NCBI GenBank assembly: GCA_036401055.1
Contig: DASWWC010000198.1
Span: 1 to 64,000 of the forward strand
Direction: 5' to 3'
Source of the DNA: Pelomonas sp036401055
GTDB taxonomy: Bacteria; Pseudomonadota; Gammaproteobacteria; Burkholderiales; Burkholderiaceae_C
Length of the DNA: 64,000 nucleotides
Shown here: positions 36,983 through 45,544 of the stretch, piece after piece
How the letters are laid out: every line of letters begins with the position of its first letter
Numbering within the stretch: position 1 is the stretch's first letter
Translations under genes and position numbers: made by a program
The notes under the pieces: generated by a model
The model's input: only the letters and a program-made list of their open reading frames with translations
What the model was told of the DNA's origin: nothing
Databases searched by the model: none

Positions 36983-39249
36983 GTGCCGTCGCCGAACGAA
37001 TCAGCCGCCCGAAGGCCAAGCCCACCAAGACGGCCGCCGCTGCCCGCCATGCGGCCCAGCCGCGCGAGGTGGTCATGTCGGCCAAGGAGCGCCACGAGCA
37101 GCGCAAGGCATGGTTCGTGGCCGAGGCTGCAAAGCAGGGGCCGAACCGCGCCCGCATGGCGAAGTGCGAGAACGCCTACGACAGCGAGCAATGGTCCCGC
37201 GAGGACGCTGCCGACGTGGAAGCCCGCGGGCAGAACCCCGTGGTCTACAACGAGATCAAGCCGGCCATCGACTGGATGATCGGCACCGAGCGCCGCAGCC
37301 GTGTCGACTTCTATGTCGTGGCCGAAGAGGACGGCCAGGAGGCCGAGGACGACGCCACCAACAAGACCAAGCTGCTGAAGTACCTCGACGACACGAACCG
37401 CGCGGGGTTCGAGCGCAGCTATGCCGCCGAGGACATGTTCAAGGCCGGCGTGGGCTGGCTGGAGGTGGGCCTACGCGGCGACCGCACCGGCGTGCCGATC
37501 TTCGTTGGCGCCGAGAGCTGGCGGAACATCCTGTGGGACAGCAATGACCGCCGCCGCGACCTGAGCAACGCGCGCTACCTGTTCCGCATCAAGATCGTCG
37601 ACTTCGATGTGGCGCTGGCCATCTTCCCGGACAAGCGGGAGGAACTGGAGCGCTGCGTCCAAGAGGGTGACGAGCTAAGCGTCTTCACATCATGGATGTC
37701 GGGCTCGGGCCTCATCAGCGGCCTTGACGCGTTCGGCGCGAACTCCGACGAGATCGACTTCATCACGCCCAAGCCGGTCGGCCTGTTCAACCCGCGCAAG
37801 CGCGTCATGCTGCTGGAGTGCTGGTCCCGCGAGCCCCAGCGGCGCCCGACCAGCGACGACGGCCTGGGCGACCCGGTGACGTTCAAGATGCGCGTGTCGA
37901 TCATGACCGAGCACGACACGCTGATCGAGTCGTGGAGCCCGTTCAACCACGACCAGTTCCCGTTCATCCCGCTGTGGGCGTACATCAACCGCCGCACAGG
38001 CCTGCCGTACAGCCCCATCCTGCCGATGCTGGGCCCGCAGGAGGCGCTGAACCATCGGATGTCGAAAGCCATCATGGAGGCGGCCAGCAACCAGTTCATG
38101 GTCGAGGAAGACGCCCTCAGCGAGGCCATGGACATGGAGGAACTGCGCGAGGAGTTGAACGCCCCTGACGGCATCATGGTGTTCAAGAGCGGCGCGCTCA
38201 ATGGCAACCGGGTCCGCGAGCGCCCCACCGGCGGCGCGGCCACTCAGCAGTTGGTGCTGGCCGAGCGCGACAAGACCCAGATGCGCAGTGCATCGGGGGT
38301 CACGGCCGACAACCGCGGCGAGCAATCCAACGTCGTCAGCGGCAAAGCGGTGATTGCAAAGGCAGAGCAGGGCGGCCTGCTGACGGCCGAGTTGTTCGAC
38401 AACCTGCTGCTGGCCCGCCAGATCGAGGGCGAGCTGACGCTGAGCATGGCCGAGCAGTTCGTCAAGGCGCCGATGACGATCCGCGTGGCCGGCGAGGGCC
38501 GGAAGGTGGAGCGCACGCGCATCAACCAGCCACAGGCGGACGGCACGTACCTGAACGACATCACGGCCAGGCGCGCGCACTTCACGGTGGGCGAGCAGGC
38601 CTGGAAGCAGAGCTACGCCGAGAGCGCGTTCGCGTCGCTCATGGAGGTGCTGACGCAGCTCGCCGCGGCTGCTCCGCAGGTCGTGGTGAACCTGCTGGAC
38701 CTGGTGTTCGACATGCACCCGAATCTGCCGCGCAAGAAGGCGCTGATGGATCGCATCCGCGCCGTGAACGGTCAGCAAGACCCGGACGGCAAGCTGACGC
38801 CCGATCAGCAACTGGCACAGGAGCAGATGGCAGAACAGGCAAAGGCGCAGTACGAGGCGACCATGGCGAAGATCCAGGCCGACATTCAGGAGGCCGTCGC
38901 CAAGGGCGAGAAGCTGGTGGCCGACGCCATGAAGTCCCGCCTGGAATCGCTCTACATCAGCGCCCAGGCTGCCCAGACGCTGGCCCAGATGCCTGGCGCC
39001 GTACCCATGGCCGACGAGTTGCTGCGCAGCGCTGGCTTCAAAGACGCTGGCGCCACGGGCGAGGTCATCCCGCCCGATGTGGTGCCCGAGACCCAGCCGG
39101 CAGCACCTGTCGAACAAGTTCCCGTGGACCCCAGCTTGGGGCCGCAACCCCCCGCCGATGGCAGCACCGCTGCGCCCCTGATGGGCGAGGGCGAAGCCGC
39201 AGGCATTGAAACCGTCGCGCCTGATGGCGTGATTCAACCCGGAGATTGA
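36979..39249 (+). CDS. Portal protein, P22-like
   Basis: The portal ring is the entry pore for DNA and the base of the tail. The 756-residue length and motifs fit the P22-type portal: GQNPVVYNEIKPAIDWMIGTERRSRVDFYV (about residues 74-103), the NDRRRDLSNARYLFRIKIVDF region, LPYSPILPMLGPQEALNHRMSKAIMEAASNQF and the C-terminal helical barrel-like coiled coil (AEQAKAQYEATMAKIQADIQEAVAKGEKLVAD). The Pro-rich tail is disordered. ATG 36979 overlaps the previous stop; longer in-frame extensions lie in that gene. Confidence 0.9.
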   Translation: MSAVAERISRPKAKPTKTAAAARHAAQPREVVMSAKERHEQRKAWFVAEAAKQGPNRARMAKCENAYDSEQWSREDAADVEARGQNPVVYNEIKPAIDWMIGTERRSRVDFYVVAEEDGQEAEDDATNKTKLLKYLDDTNRAGFERSYAAEDMFKAGVGWLEVGLRGDRTGVPIFVGAESWRNILWDSNDRRRDLSNARYLFRIKIVDFDVALAIFPDKREELERCVQEGDELSVFTSWMSGSGLISGLDAFGANSDEIDFITPKPVGLFNPRKRVMLLECWSREPQRRPTSDDGLGDPVTFKMRVSIMTEHDTLIESWSPFNHDQFPFIPLWAYINRRTGLPYSPILPMLGPQEALNHRMSKAIMEAASNQFMVEEDALSEAMDMEELREELNAPDGIMVFKSGALNGNRVRERPTGGAATQQLVLAERDKTQMRSASGVTADNRGEQSNVVSGKAVIAKAEQGGLLTAELFDNLLLARQIEGELTLSMAEQFVKAPMTIRVAGEGRKVERTRINQPQADGTYLNDITARRAHFTVGEQAWKQSYAESAFASLMEVLTQLAAAAPQVVVNLLDLVFDMHPNLPRKKALMDRIRAVNGQQDPDGKLTPDQQLAQEQMAEQAKAQYEATMAKIQADIQEAVAKGEKLVADAMKSRLESLYISAQAAQTLAQMPGAVPMADELLRSAGFKDAGATGEVIPPDVVPETQPAAPVEQVPVDPSLGPQPPADGSTAAPLMGEGEAAGIETVAPDGVIQPGD

Positions 39250-39251
39250 CC

Positions 39252-39605
39252 GTGAGCGACACCGACACCACCACCAACGAAGCCGACAGCGCAATCGAGA
39301 GCGCGCCGGCACCGACCATCATCACGCCGACCGTGGGCCGCCGTGTCCACTTCTATCCCAACGACGAGCACCAGGCCGCGCTGGGCGTGTTCGACGCGCA
39401 GCAGCCGTGCGACGCGGGCGTCATCTACGTCTGGGGCGACCGCAACGTGAACCTGGAAGTCACCGGCCCGAGCGGCGCGAAGTTGGCCGTCCAGAACGTC
39501 ACGCTGGTGCAGGACGGCGACGACATCCCCGAGGAGGGCGAGAGCTACGCCGCGTGGATGCCGTACCAGACGAAACAGGCCGCGGCCCAAGCCACCGGCA
39601 CCTGA
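39252..39605 (+). CDS. Unrecognised small head-region protein
   Basis: The GTG at 39252 has a GGAG ribosome site seven bases upstream; a TTG at 39246 is an alternative. The product (about 117 residues) has an acidic Thr-rich start and a beta-rich core (GRRVHFYPNDEHQAALGVFDAQQPCDAGVIYVWGDRNVNLEVTGPSGAKLAVQNVTLVQDGD). Position between portal and scaffold suggests a head accessory. Confidence 0.65.
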   Translation: MSDTDTTTNEADSAIESAPAPTIITPTVGRRVHFYPNDEHQAALGVFDAQQPCDAGVIYVWGDRNVNLEVTGPSGAKLAVQNVTLVQDGDDIPEEGESYAAWMPYQTKQAAAQATGT

Positions 39606-39630
39606 CAGACCCGACCCAAGGAGCGCCACC

Positions 39631-39825
39631 ATGTCCAAGAAATCATCCAGCGCTGGCATCAGCGAGTTCGACGAGGCCAAGTGGCGCGCCGAGAACGACA
39701 TGCGCACGCTGGCCCAAGCCGTCGAGATCAGGAAGGACCCCAAGCGCCTGACTGCGGCCAAGAAGTGCGCCGAGGAGAAGCTGGCCGAGATGAAGGCCAT
39801 CACCGGCGAGACGGTGACGAAGTAG
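39631..39825 (+). CDS. Small helical protein, 64 residues
   Basis: MSKKSSSAGISEFDEAKWRAENDMRTLAQAVEIRKDPKRLTAAKKCAEEKLAEMKAITG is highly charged and helical. AAGGAGCG precedes the ATG. Small proteins of this kind near the portal/scaffold region are common in podophages; the role is unknown. Confidence 0.65.
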   Translation: MSKKSSSAGISEFDEAKWRAENDMRTLAQAVEIRKDPKRLTAAKKCAEEKLAEMKAITGETVTK

Positions 39826-39843
39826 AGCTTCGCAACCCGGAGG

Positions 39844-39860
39844 GTGGAGCCCGGCTCCAC
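39844..39860. repeat. Dispersed palindrome copy F (intergenic)
   Basis: GTGGAGCCCGGCTCCAC, perfect 17-bp palindrome between the 64-residue protein gene and the scaffold gene. It can form an RNA hairpin there, without a T tract. Confidence 0.95.
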
Positions 39861-39889
39861 TTTCCGCCCAACACGAGCAGGAACCCACC

Positions 39890-40834
39890 ATGAAGACCAA
39901 CCTCCCCGGCACTACCCAGGCCGAAGCCGACACCCTGGCCGCCACGGCCGCGCTGATCGCCGCCGGCAAAGACCCGTTCGGCGACGATGGCGACGACGAA
40001 GGCGGCGACCAGGCTGAGGCCGAAGAGATCGATGCCAGCGCCAACGAAGAGGGCGATGGCGAGCCGCCCAAAGTGGAGCCCGGCTCCACGGATGGCGAGA
40101 CTGCGACCGCCAAGACGGACGAAGAGACCGACGACGAGGGTGATGCCGACCTGACCGCCGAGGCCCTGGAGGCTGTCGCTGCCGCTGACGAGCCCGAGGC
40201 GGCTCCCGCGCCCGCTGCGCAGCGCTACAAGGCCGGCGACCCTGCCGAGTTCAAAGCCCTGCGCGACGAGCAGATCGGCATCAAGGCCAAGGCCCTGAAG
40301 GACTTGATGGACGGCGTGATCGAGCCCGAGGAATACAGCCGCATCGAGTCCGAGGTGGCCGACAAGCTCGACGCCATCACGGTGCAGCGCACGCTCCACG
40401 AGGCCAACGTGCAGTCTGAGGCGCAGGAGTACGAAGCGGCGCTTGACAGGATCATTGCGGCTTCCAAGAAGGCTGGCGAGATCGACTACAAAACTGACGC
40501 CAAAGCCGCCAAGCAGTTCGACACGGCCATGCGGATGCTGGCCGACGACGGCGAGACGCGCACTTTTGCCGAGCTGGCTGCCGAAGCCCACAAGGCGGTG
40601 CTGGCCATCCGCGGCATCAAGAAGGCCGAACCAGCGGCGACCCCGGCTGCCGAACCTGCAAAGCCACGCGAGAACGGCAAGGGCCCGATGACCTTACGCA
40701 ATGTGCCCGCGGCCGAGATGGCGAACTCCGGCGGCGGCTGGAAGGAACAGCTCGCCACGCTGAACGGCCAGGAGTACGAAGCCGCCTACGCCAAGCTGAG
40801 CCCGGCGCAGAAGGCCGAACTGTTGAACGACTAA
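39890..40834 (+). CDS. Scaffolding protein
   Basis: Scaffold proteins guide capsid assembly and leave before maturation. The 314-residue product sits just before the capsid gene, has an acidic disordered N-terminal half (DPFGDDGDDEGGDQAEAEEIDAS) and a helical C-terminal half (LRDEQIGIKAKALKDLMDGVIEPEEYSRIESEVADKLDAI; QFDTAMRMLADDGETRTFAELAAEAHKAVLAI), as in P22/N4-type scaffolds. The linker contains VEPGST from palindrome copy G. Confidence 0.8.
   Translation: MKTNLPGTTQAEADTLAATAALIAAGKDPFGDDGDDEGGDQAEAEEIDASANEEGDGEPPKVEPGSTDGETATAKTDEETDDEGDADLTAEALEAVAAADEPEAAPAPAAQRYKAGDPAEFKALRDEQIGIKAKALKDLMDGVIEPEEYSRIESEVADKLDAITVQRTLHEANVQSEAQEYEAALDRIIAASKKAGEIDYKTDAKAAKQFDTAMRMLADDGETRTFAELAAEAHKAVLAIRGIKKAEPAATPAAEPAKPRENGKGPMTLRNVPAAEMANSGGGWKEQLATLNGQEYEAAYAKLSPAQKAELLND
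40073..40089. repeat. Dispersed palindrome copy G
   Basis: GTGGAGCCCGGCTCCAC, perfect 17-bp palindrome in the acidic linker of the scaffold gene, read as VEPGST. Confidence 0.95.
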
Positions 40835-40841
40835 GCAGACC

Positions 40842-41039
40842 ATGAGCACGCAACCGACCGGGGCGACAACGGGCTTCAACATCATCGACGTGAAGGTGGG
40901 AGAAACAATCCGCCTCGAATCGGTTGACTTCGGGGAAATCTCCGTGACCATCAACGCGAAAGACGGGCAGCGCGTCCGTCTGGGCGTTAAGGCCGCCAAG
41001 AACGTCAAGGTTCACCGGCCCGCACGCAAGGCGGGGTAG
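40842..41039 (+). CDS. CsrA-like small protein in the capsid operon
   Basis: CsrA is a dimeric RNA-binding protein that controls translation by binding GGA-containing hairpins. The 65-residue product aligns with its beta-barrel: VGETIRLESVDFGEISVTINAKDGQRVRLGVKAAKNVKVHR corresponds to CsrA VGETLMIG through IGVNAPKEVSVHR, with the RNA-contacting Arg of the VHR block kept. The usual first strand LILTRR is NIIDVK here, so one part of the RNA-binding face differs. It lies between scaffold and capsid genes, just upstream of a GGA hairpin. Confidence 0.6.
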   Translation: MSTQPTGATTGFNIIDVKVGETIRLESVDFGEISVTINAKDGQRVRLGVKAAKNVKVHRPARKAG

Positions 41040-41081
41040 GCCCGTCGAATTCGGTGCCAGGTCTTGAGCCTGGCTTCAATC

Positions 41082-41100
41082 GACTCGCAGGATGTGAGTC
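41082..41100 (+). promoter_or_regulatory. GGA-loop hairpin in the capsid mRNA leader
   Basis: GACTC and GAGTC form a 5-bp stem around the loop GCAGGATGT, 24 bases before the capsid start codon. A loop with AGGAUGU is the type of site bound by CsrA-family proteins. A second hairpin (GCCAGG/CCTGGC) lies upstream at about 41056-41074. Confidence 0.4.
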
Positions 41101-41123
41101 ATGGTGCCTTTCAAGGAGCAACC

Positions 41124-42236
41124 ATGGCACGCACGACCATCCTCCCGACCGATCCCAACAAGCGCAAGGCCTGGGCTGCCACCGTGGCCCAGGACAGCGC
41201 CAAGGAGCAGTACTTCTCCCGCCTGGTGGGCGAAGAGGGCTCCTACTCGGCCATCATCAAGAAGACCGACACCGAGAAGGGCGCGACCGACGAGATCGTC
41301 ACCGCGCTGGTGGCCAAGCTGCGTGGCGCGCCGGTCATCGAAGGCCAGAAACTGGAAGGCCGCGAGTTCAAGCTGCAGCATGCTGCGCACACCATGCGCA
41401 TCAACGAGTTCCGCCACGGCGTGAACATCGGCGCTCGCATCGAGCAGTCGCGCGTCGGCTTCAACCTGCGCAAGCAGGGCCGCGAGAAGCTGACCGACTA
41501 CATCAAGGAGCTGTACGAAGAGACCATCGCCTGCGCGCTGAGCGGCGCGCGCGGTACCGGCTCCGAGATCCAGCACCTGGATGCCGAGTACACCGGCTAC
41601 CCCAACGCCCTGCGCGCGCCGGACCCGGCCCACCTCTACGTCGGCACGGCCGGCGACAAGGCCAAGGGCACGCTGGTGGCCGGCGACAAGCTCGCCCTCA
41701 CCACGATCAACAAGCTGCGGACCAAGTCCAAGAAGATGCTGGGCGGCCAGCCGGACAGGGCCGTCAAGATGACGCCCATCAGCATGGGCGGCAAGAAGGT
41801 CAACGTGCTGGCCGTGTGCCCCGAAGGCATCCAGGACATCCGCGACGACGCTGGCGCCCAGGGCTGGTTCGAAGCACAGAAGGCGCTCACCACGGCCATC
41901 GGCAAGGAGAGCGAAATCTTCAAGGGTGGCGCCGGCATGTTCAACGGCGTGCTGGTCGACGAGATGGAGACGTGCGTCAAGTTCAGCGACTACGGCGCCG
42001 GGGGCAATATTCCCGCCGCTCGCGCGCTGTTCATGGGCGCGAATGCCGGCTTCATCGCCCACGGCACGAAGGGCATGGCCGACGGCATGACCGTCGCGCT
42101 GGACGAGGACACGGCCGACCGCAAGCACGACGCGATCCTGTTCTTCGAAATGATCTTCGGCGCCGACAAGACCGCGTTCAACGGCATGGACTACGGGCTG
42201 ATCTCCGTCGACCACGCTTTCACCGCCGCCGTCTAA
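41124..42236 (+). CDS. Major capsid protein, N4-gp56 family
   Basis: This is the main shell protein. The 370-residue product matches the N4-gp56 capsid family: MARTTILPTDPNKRKAW, HTMRINEFRHGVNIGARIEQSRVGFNLRKQGREKLTDYIKELYEETIACALSGARG (about residues 90-145) and a C-terminal DKTAFNGMDYGLISVDHAF. An AAGGAG ribosome site supports ATG 41124; an upstream in-frame ATG at 41064 lies in the leader hairpins. Confidence 0.9.
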   Translation: MARTTILPTDPNKRKAWAATVAQDSAKEQYFSRLVGEEGSYSAIIKKTDTEKGATDEIVTALVAKLRGAPVIEGQKLEGREFKLQHAAHTMRINEFRHGVNIGARIEQSRVGFNLRKQGREKLTDYIKELYEETIACALSGARGTGSEIQHLDAEYTGYPNALRAPDPAHLYVGTAGDKAKGTLVAGDKLALTTINKLRTKSKKMLGGQPDRAVKMTPISMGGKKVNVLAVCPEGIQDIRDDAGAQGWFEAQKALTTAIGKESEIFKGGAGMFNGVLVDEMETCVKFSDYGAGGNIPAARALFMGANAGFIAHGTKGMADGMTVALDEDTADRKHDAILFFEMIFGADKTAFNGMDYGLISVDHAFTAAV

Positions 42237-42245
42237 GACCAGGGC

Positions 42246-42265
42246 GGCCCGGCTTCGGTCGGGCC
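42246..42265 (+). terminator. Hairpin after the capsid gene
   Basis: GGCCCGGC-TTCG-GTCGGGCC is a very stable UUCG-capped hairpin ten bases after the capsid stop. No T tract follows, so it more likely protects the capsid mRNA 3-prime end or reduces read-through than acts as a full terminator. Confidence 0.6.
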
Positions 42266-42311
42266 TCCTGCTCGCAGCAGCGAAGCATCGACACCCACAT
42301 AGGAGCACATC

Positions 42312-42776
42312 ATGGCCCTGTTCCAATCCAAGCAAGTGGCATCCCGCATGCCCATCATCGCCATCGACGGCGCGTCGTGCCTCACGCCGATCCAGGCGGA
42401 GTTCGTTGTGCCGACTGGTGGCCTGGCCGTCAACGACGTGGTGGAAATGGGTGGCATCACCCCTGCCATGCGCGTGGTCGATGCCATCATCCACAACACC
42501 GCAGCAGGCGCCAGCGCCACCTTTGACTTCGGCTACCTGTCCGGCAGTTACGGCGTGACCACTGGAGCGGCCCGCACCTGCGGCAACGAGTTCATCGCTG
42601 CCGGCGACATGAACGCCACCACTGTGAAGCGCCTGGCGAAGTCCGTCACGGCCGAGCCGACGGCTGCTGTGGGCAACCTGTCCGACGACGCTGTTGGCTG
42701 GGGCTTCAAGGTCACCGGCGCCACCTGGGCGGCCGGTACCAGGATCCGCGCGACGCTCTACGTCGCGTCGATCTAA
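42312..42776 (+). CDS. Putative head decoration or stabilising protein
   Basis: The 154-residue beta-rich protein (MALFQSKQVASRMPIIAIDGASCLTPIQAEFVVPTGGLAVNDVVEMGGITPAMRVVDAII) directly follows the capsid gene with an AGGAG ribosome site. N4-type and related phages often encode a decoration protein here. Family not recognised; role inferred from position. Confidence 0.55.
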   Translation: MALFQSKQVASRMPIIAIDGASCLTPIQAEFVVPTGGLAVNDVVEMGGITPAMRVVDAIIHNTAAGASATFDFGYLSGSYGVTTGAARTCGNEFIAAGDMNATTVKRLAKSVTAEPTAAVGNLSDDAVGWGFKVTGATWAAGTRIRATLYVASI

Positions 42777-42779
42777 GCC

Positions 42780-43079
42780 ATGGCGCGCTCCCGCACCAGC
42801 GGCACGGCCAAGGCCGCTGCCCCGGCAGATGTCGTGGCAGCGGCCAAGGCTGCGCTGTCTGCGGGCGCCGCTCGCCGGGCTACCGTCCAGGCCGCGGCCG
42901 TCACCGAGGCGCCGTTGTCGGCAGCCGACCGCGAGAACCCGGACAAGCTGTCCGGCGCTGCTCTGCGGGCCCTGGCCCACCGCCGCGGCGTATCCCGCAG
43001 CGAGGCCGAGGGCATGAGCGACGACAAGCTGCGCATGCAGCTCCGCTACATCACGCACCGCCAGTACACCGAGGACTGA
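42780..43079 (+). CDS. Small Ala-rich protein with SAP/Rho-N-like C-terminus
   Basis: The first 45 residues are Ala-rich and basic; the C-terminus (KLSGAALRALAHRRGVSRSEAEGMSDDKLRMQLRYIT) looks like a short helix-extended-helix DNA-binding fold such as SAP or Rho-N. It starts three bases after the preceding stop. Probably a head-neck accessory. Confidence 0.55.
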   Translation: MARSRTSGTAKAAAPADVVAAAKAALSAGAARRATVQAAAVTEAPLSAADRENPDKLSGAALRALAHRRGVSRSEAEGMSDDKLRMQLRYITHRQYTED

Positions 43080-43082
43080 GCC

Positions 43083-43700
43083 ATGGATTGGTCCGCGTTC
43101 GGCCCGCTGATCCTGCCTTACGCGACGACCTGTTCGGCGCCGCTGATGGAGCAACATGCCAGGCTCGCGGCTATCGAGTTCTTCGAGCACACGAAGGCCT
43201 GGCAGGTTGATCTGAACGCCATCGTGGCAGACGGCATCGAGACGTCATTCAGCATGGTGCCGCCAGACGACGCCCAGATCGAGAAAATCATCGCGGTCTC
43301 GGTGACGGACGCCAACGGCAACGTCGATCATGCCTCGGTGCTGCGGGACGACGGGCGCACCACGCGCCGCCGCTCGGATCTCGTTGCCTACACCCCCGAC
43401 CGCATCGAGCTGGTGCTGCAGCCGCTTCAGCGCGACGGCACGTCCATCGTTGTCACCGCCGCGCTGAAGCCGACGCTGCTGGCCGAGACGCTGCCGGACG
43501 CGCTGTTCAACCAGTACGGCCAACACATCGCCCAAGGCGCGCTGTCGTCGCTCACATCGATGGCCGAGAAGCCCTGGACTGACGCCACTGTGGCGCGAAT
43601 CAGCGCCGCCAAGTTCATCAACGCCAAGGCCGTGACCGCTCGCAAGGTGGAGCGCGGCATGGCGAAGAGCCAACGCCCACCAGCTACACGCTGGTTCTAG
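43083..43700 (+). CDS. Head-tail connector-like protein
   Basis: The 205-residue protein (LMEQHARLAAIEFFEHTKAWQVDLNAIVADGIETSFSMVPPDDAQIEKIIAVSV, then LPDALFNQYGQHIAQGALSSLTSMAEKPWTDATVARISAAKFINAKAVTARKVERG) resembles phage neck/connector proteins in layout: helical start, beta sandwich middle, helical end. The position after the head genes supports this. Confidence 0.55.
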   Translation: MDWSAFGPLILPYATTCSAPLMEQHARLAAIEFFEHTKAWQVDLNAIVADGIETSFSMVPPDDAQIEKIIAVSVTDANGNVDHASVLRDDGRTTRRRSDLVAYTPDRIELVLQPLQRDGTSIVVTAALKPTLLAETLPDALFNQYGQHIAQGALSSLTSMAEKPWTDATVARISAAKFINAKAVTARKVERGMAKSQRPPATRWF

Positions 43701-43708
43701 GACGCACC

Positions 43709-45091
43709 ATGACCATTCGCATCATCCGCAGGGGCTCGCTCGGCCTGGAGCCTGGCGTCATCCGCACGTTCTCCAGCTCGGTCGAGGCCGCGCTGATTGC
43801 CGACAAGGAGGCAGTGGCCCACACCGAAACGGAGTCGCTGGCCGGGCCGGTTGTCGCCGACGCTGCCGGCAATCTGTTCGCGAACGGCAAACAGCTGTCC
43901 CCGGTGTCAGGGGCTAGTTTTACGGTCAAGGCGGTGCTGGGAATCGCGGGCCAGTCCAACGAAGCCGGCTCCACGCTGGCGCCTGACTCCCTCGGCACGT
44001 TGCAGCGCTACACCGTGTCGGTGCCCGAGCAGGGCCTCGTCGAACCCGTCAAGCTGCAAACCGCCGGCACTGGCTCGATGTTTACCGAGGTCACGCGGCT
44101 GCTGGCCCGCGATGGCGTCAAGGTGGACCTGCACAACGGCGCCATCGGTGGCAGCTCGTTCTACATGGACTGGACCGGCTTCGTCTACATGGCGGGCCGG
44201 GCCAACAGCACGCCGTATCGCGGCAAGCGCGCATCCCTGGGCACCGGCGATCCTGGCACCCGCGGCGACTTGATCTTTGTCAACGGCGCGGTGTGGGAAG
44301 CCACAACCGGCAACAAGCACCTTGCCTTCTGGGGCGACTCATCGAACCCGGTGACTGTCAACGGCGTCCAGTACTTCTCCGACCCCGGCGTCATCGTCAA
44401 GGAAACCAACCTGGTCACCGCCAGTTCGCCCCCGACCTTCCAAGCCTCGCCGACGGTCGGAGACGTGACGGTCGATGGCGGCATCACCTGGACCTGCATC
44501 AGCGTTGGCGCCAAGATCACGGACGCGGGCAGCGTGCACGTCAACCGCCGCACTGAAATCGGCTTCGATCCGTACTTCATCACGAAGCGCCTGCTCGATT
44601 CGCTGATGTCCGTGCAGATCAACAAGACCAAGCGGTTCGTGTATTTCCAGAACGGCCAGTCGGATGCCGGTGTGGCTACGAACATTTACGCCGTCGCCCT
44701 GCGCGAACTGGGCCAGTACTTCGGCCAGGCGCCGTACTACGTCCAGCCGATCTACGGCCTGTCGATCTTCAACACCTCGTCCAACCAAGCCAATTGGGAC
44801 CTGTTGGAAACGGCTATCTCAGGCGGCGGTCTCGGCACGACGCCGAACTACACAGCCGTTGGCACCGTCGGTGAAAAGATCAACTCGGCGGGGTATCACA
44901 AACACGTCTTAGGTACCGCCGTGACTGACTTCGGCTGGTACGTCGGGCAGAGCCTCTATCGCGCCTTCGGCATGTCCACCGCCAGCATGTTGCAGGCCGA
45001 TGGCACGCACACGACGCCTGACGGCATGAAGCTGTGCGCCGCCGCGCTCTACCCGGAACTCAGCAAGATCTTCCGGAACTCGGCGACCTAA
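43709..45091 (+). CDS. Tail-associated SGNH/GDSL esterase
   Basis: The 460-residue protein has SGNH-hydrolase blocks: LGIAGQSNEAGS (nucleophile Ser, about residue 82), NGAIGGSSF (about 143), FQNGQSDAG (about 313) and LQADGTHTTPDGMKL with the Asp-x-x-His-type pair (about 429-432). The N-terminal 70 residues look like a virion-anchoring domain and the central part is a beta-rich insert. Such esterases remove acetyl groups from surface polysaccharides during adsorption. It should act outside the cell as part of the tail. Confidence 0.75.
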   Translation: MTIRIIRRGSLGLEPGVIRTFSSSVEAALIADKEAVAHTETESLAGPVVADAAGNLFANGKQLSPVSGASFTVKAVLGIAGQSNEAGSTLAPDSLGTLQRYTVSVPEQGLVEPVKLQTAGTGSMFTEVTRLLARDGVKVDLHNGAIGGSSFYMDWTGFVYMAGRANSTPYRGKRASLGTGDPGTRGDLIFVNGAVWEATTGNKHLAFWGDSSNPVTVNGVQYFSDPGVIVKETNLVTASSPPTFQASPTVGDVTVDGGITWTCISVGAKITDAGSVHVNRRTEIGFDPYFITKRLLDSLMSVQINKTKRFVYFQNGQSDAGVATNIYAVALRELGQYFGQAPYYVQPIYGLSIFNTSSNQANWDLLETAISGGGLGTTPNYTAVGTVGEKINSAGYHKHVLGTAVTDFGWYVGQSLYRAFGMSTASMLQADGTHTTPDGMKLCAAALYPELSKIFRNSAT

Positions 45092-45103
45092 GCCATGAAC
45101 TTC

Positions 45104-45544
45104 TCACGCCGACAAGTAGGAGAACAGGGCTACCGCGCCCTTGGAGAGCAGGCTGCTTGCACCATCGATGGTGGCGAGCTGCTGGACCCCAGCCCAAGCT
45201 TGATGGATGACGCTTGCTTGCGGAGCCGGCTTCTGCAGCTCGTTGCTGATCTGCTGCAGCGCTGCATAGACGTCTGCGTTCTGGTGCTGTATTGCTGTCT
45301 CAACGAGCCCAAGCAACTCCGCCTTGATCTGGTCGGGAAATTGAAGACTGTTGGCGCCAGCGTTGGCGAACGCGCCAATTGCTATAGATCCCGCCCCAGC
45401 CGTGGCCCCGTAACCGATGGCGCCGGGTGTGTTGAAGACCACGTTTCCTCGTTCGTCAGCTGCGGTAATGACCACGTTGCGGTCGCCAATCTCCGAACCG
45501 GACGGCAGCTTGCCGATGATCACGTTGTCCTTCCCAGTCTTCAT
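45104..45544 (-). CDS. Antisense-oriented moron protein of unknown function
   Basis: The 146-residue product starts MKTGKDNVIIGKLPSGSEIGDRNVVITAADERGNVVFNTPGAIGYGATAGAGSIAIGAFANAGA, a Gly-rich N-terminus with GDRNVVI-type repeats, then a helical C-terminus (IKAELLGLVETAIQHQNADVYAALQQISNELQ). GGGGAG supports ATG 45544. It runs against all surrounding late genes, so it is probably expressed from the lysogen with its own promoter, as lysogenic conversion genes are. A superinfection or defence role is possible but unsupported. Confidence 0.65.
   Translation of the reverse strand: MKTGKDNVIIGKLPSGSEIGDRNVVITAADERGNVVFNTPGAIGYGATAGAGSIAIGAFANAGANSLQFPDQIKAELLGLVETAIQHQNADVYAALQQISNELQKPAPQASVIHQAWAGVQQLATIDGASSLLSKGAVALFSYLSA

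Noticed and set aside
40919..40949. GGTTGACTTCG inside the CsrA-like gene as a further late promoter
   Set aside because: The second block does not match, and the sequence encodes the conserved SVDFGEI segment.
41060..41078. TTGAGCCTGGCTTCAA and LEPG at 43750 as more palindrome copies
   Set aside because: They lack the two perfect arms; similarity is limited to the GAGCC/GGC core.
43960..43976. GAAGCCGGCTCCAC in the esterase gene as a palindrome copy
   Set aside because: One base short at the centre and with a mismatched arm; it encodes the catalytic-region sequence NEAGST.
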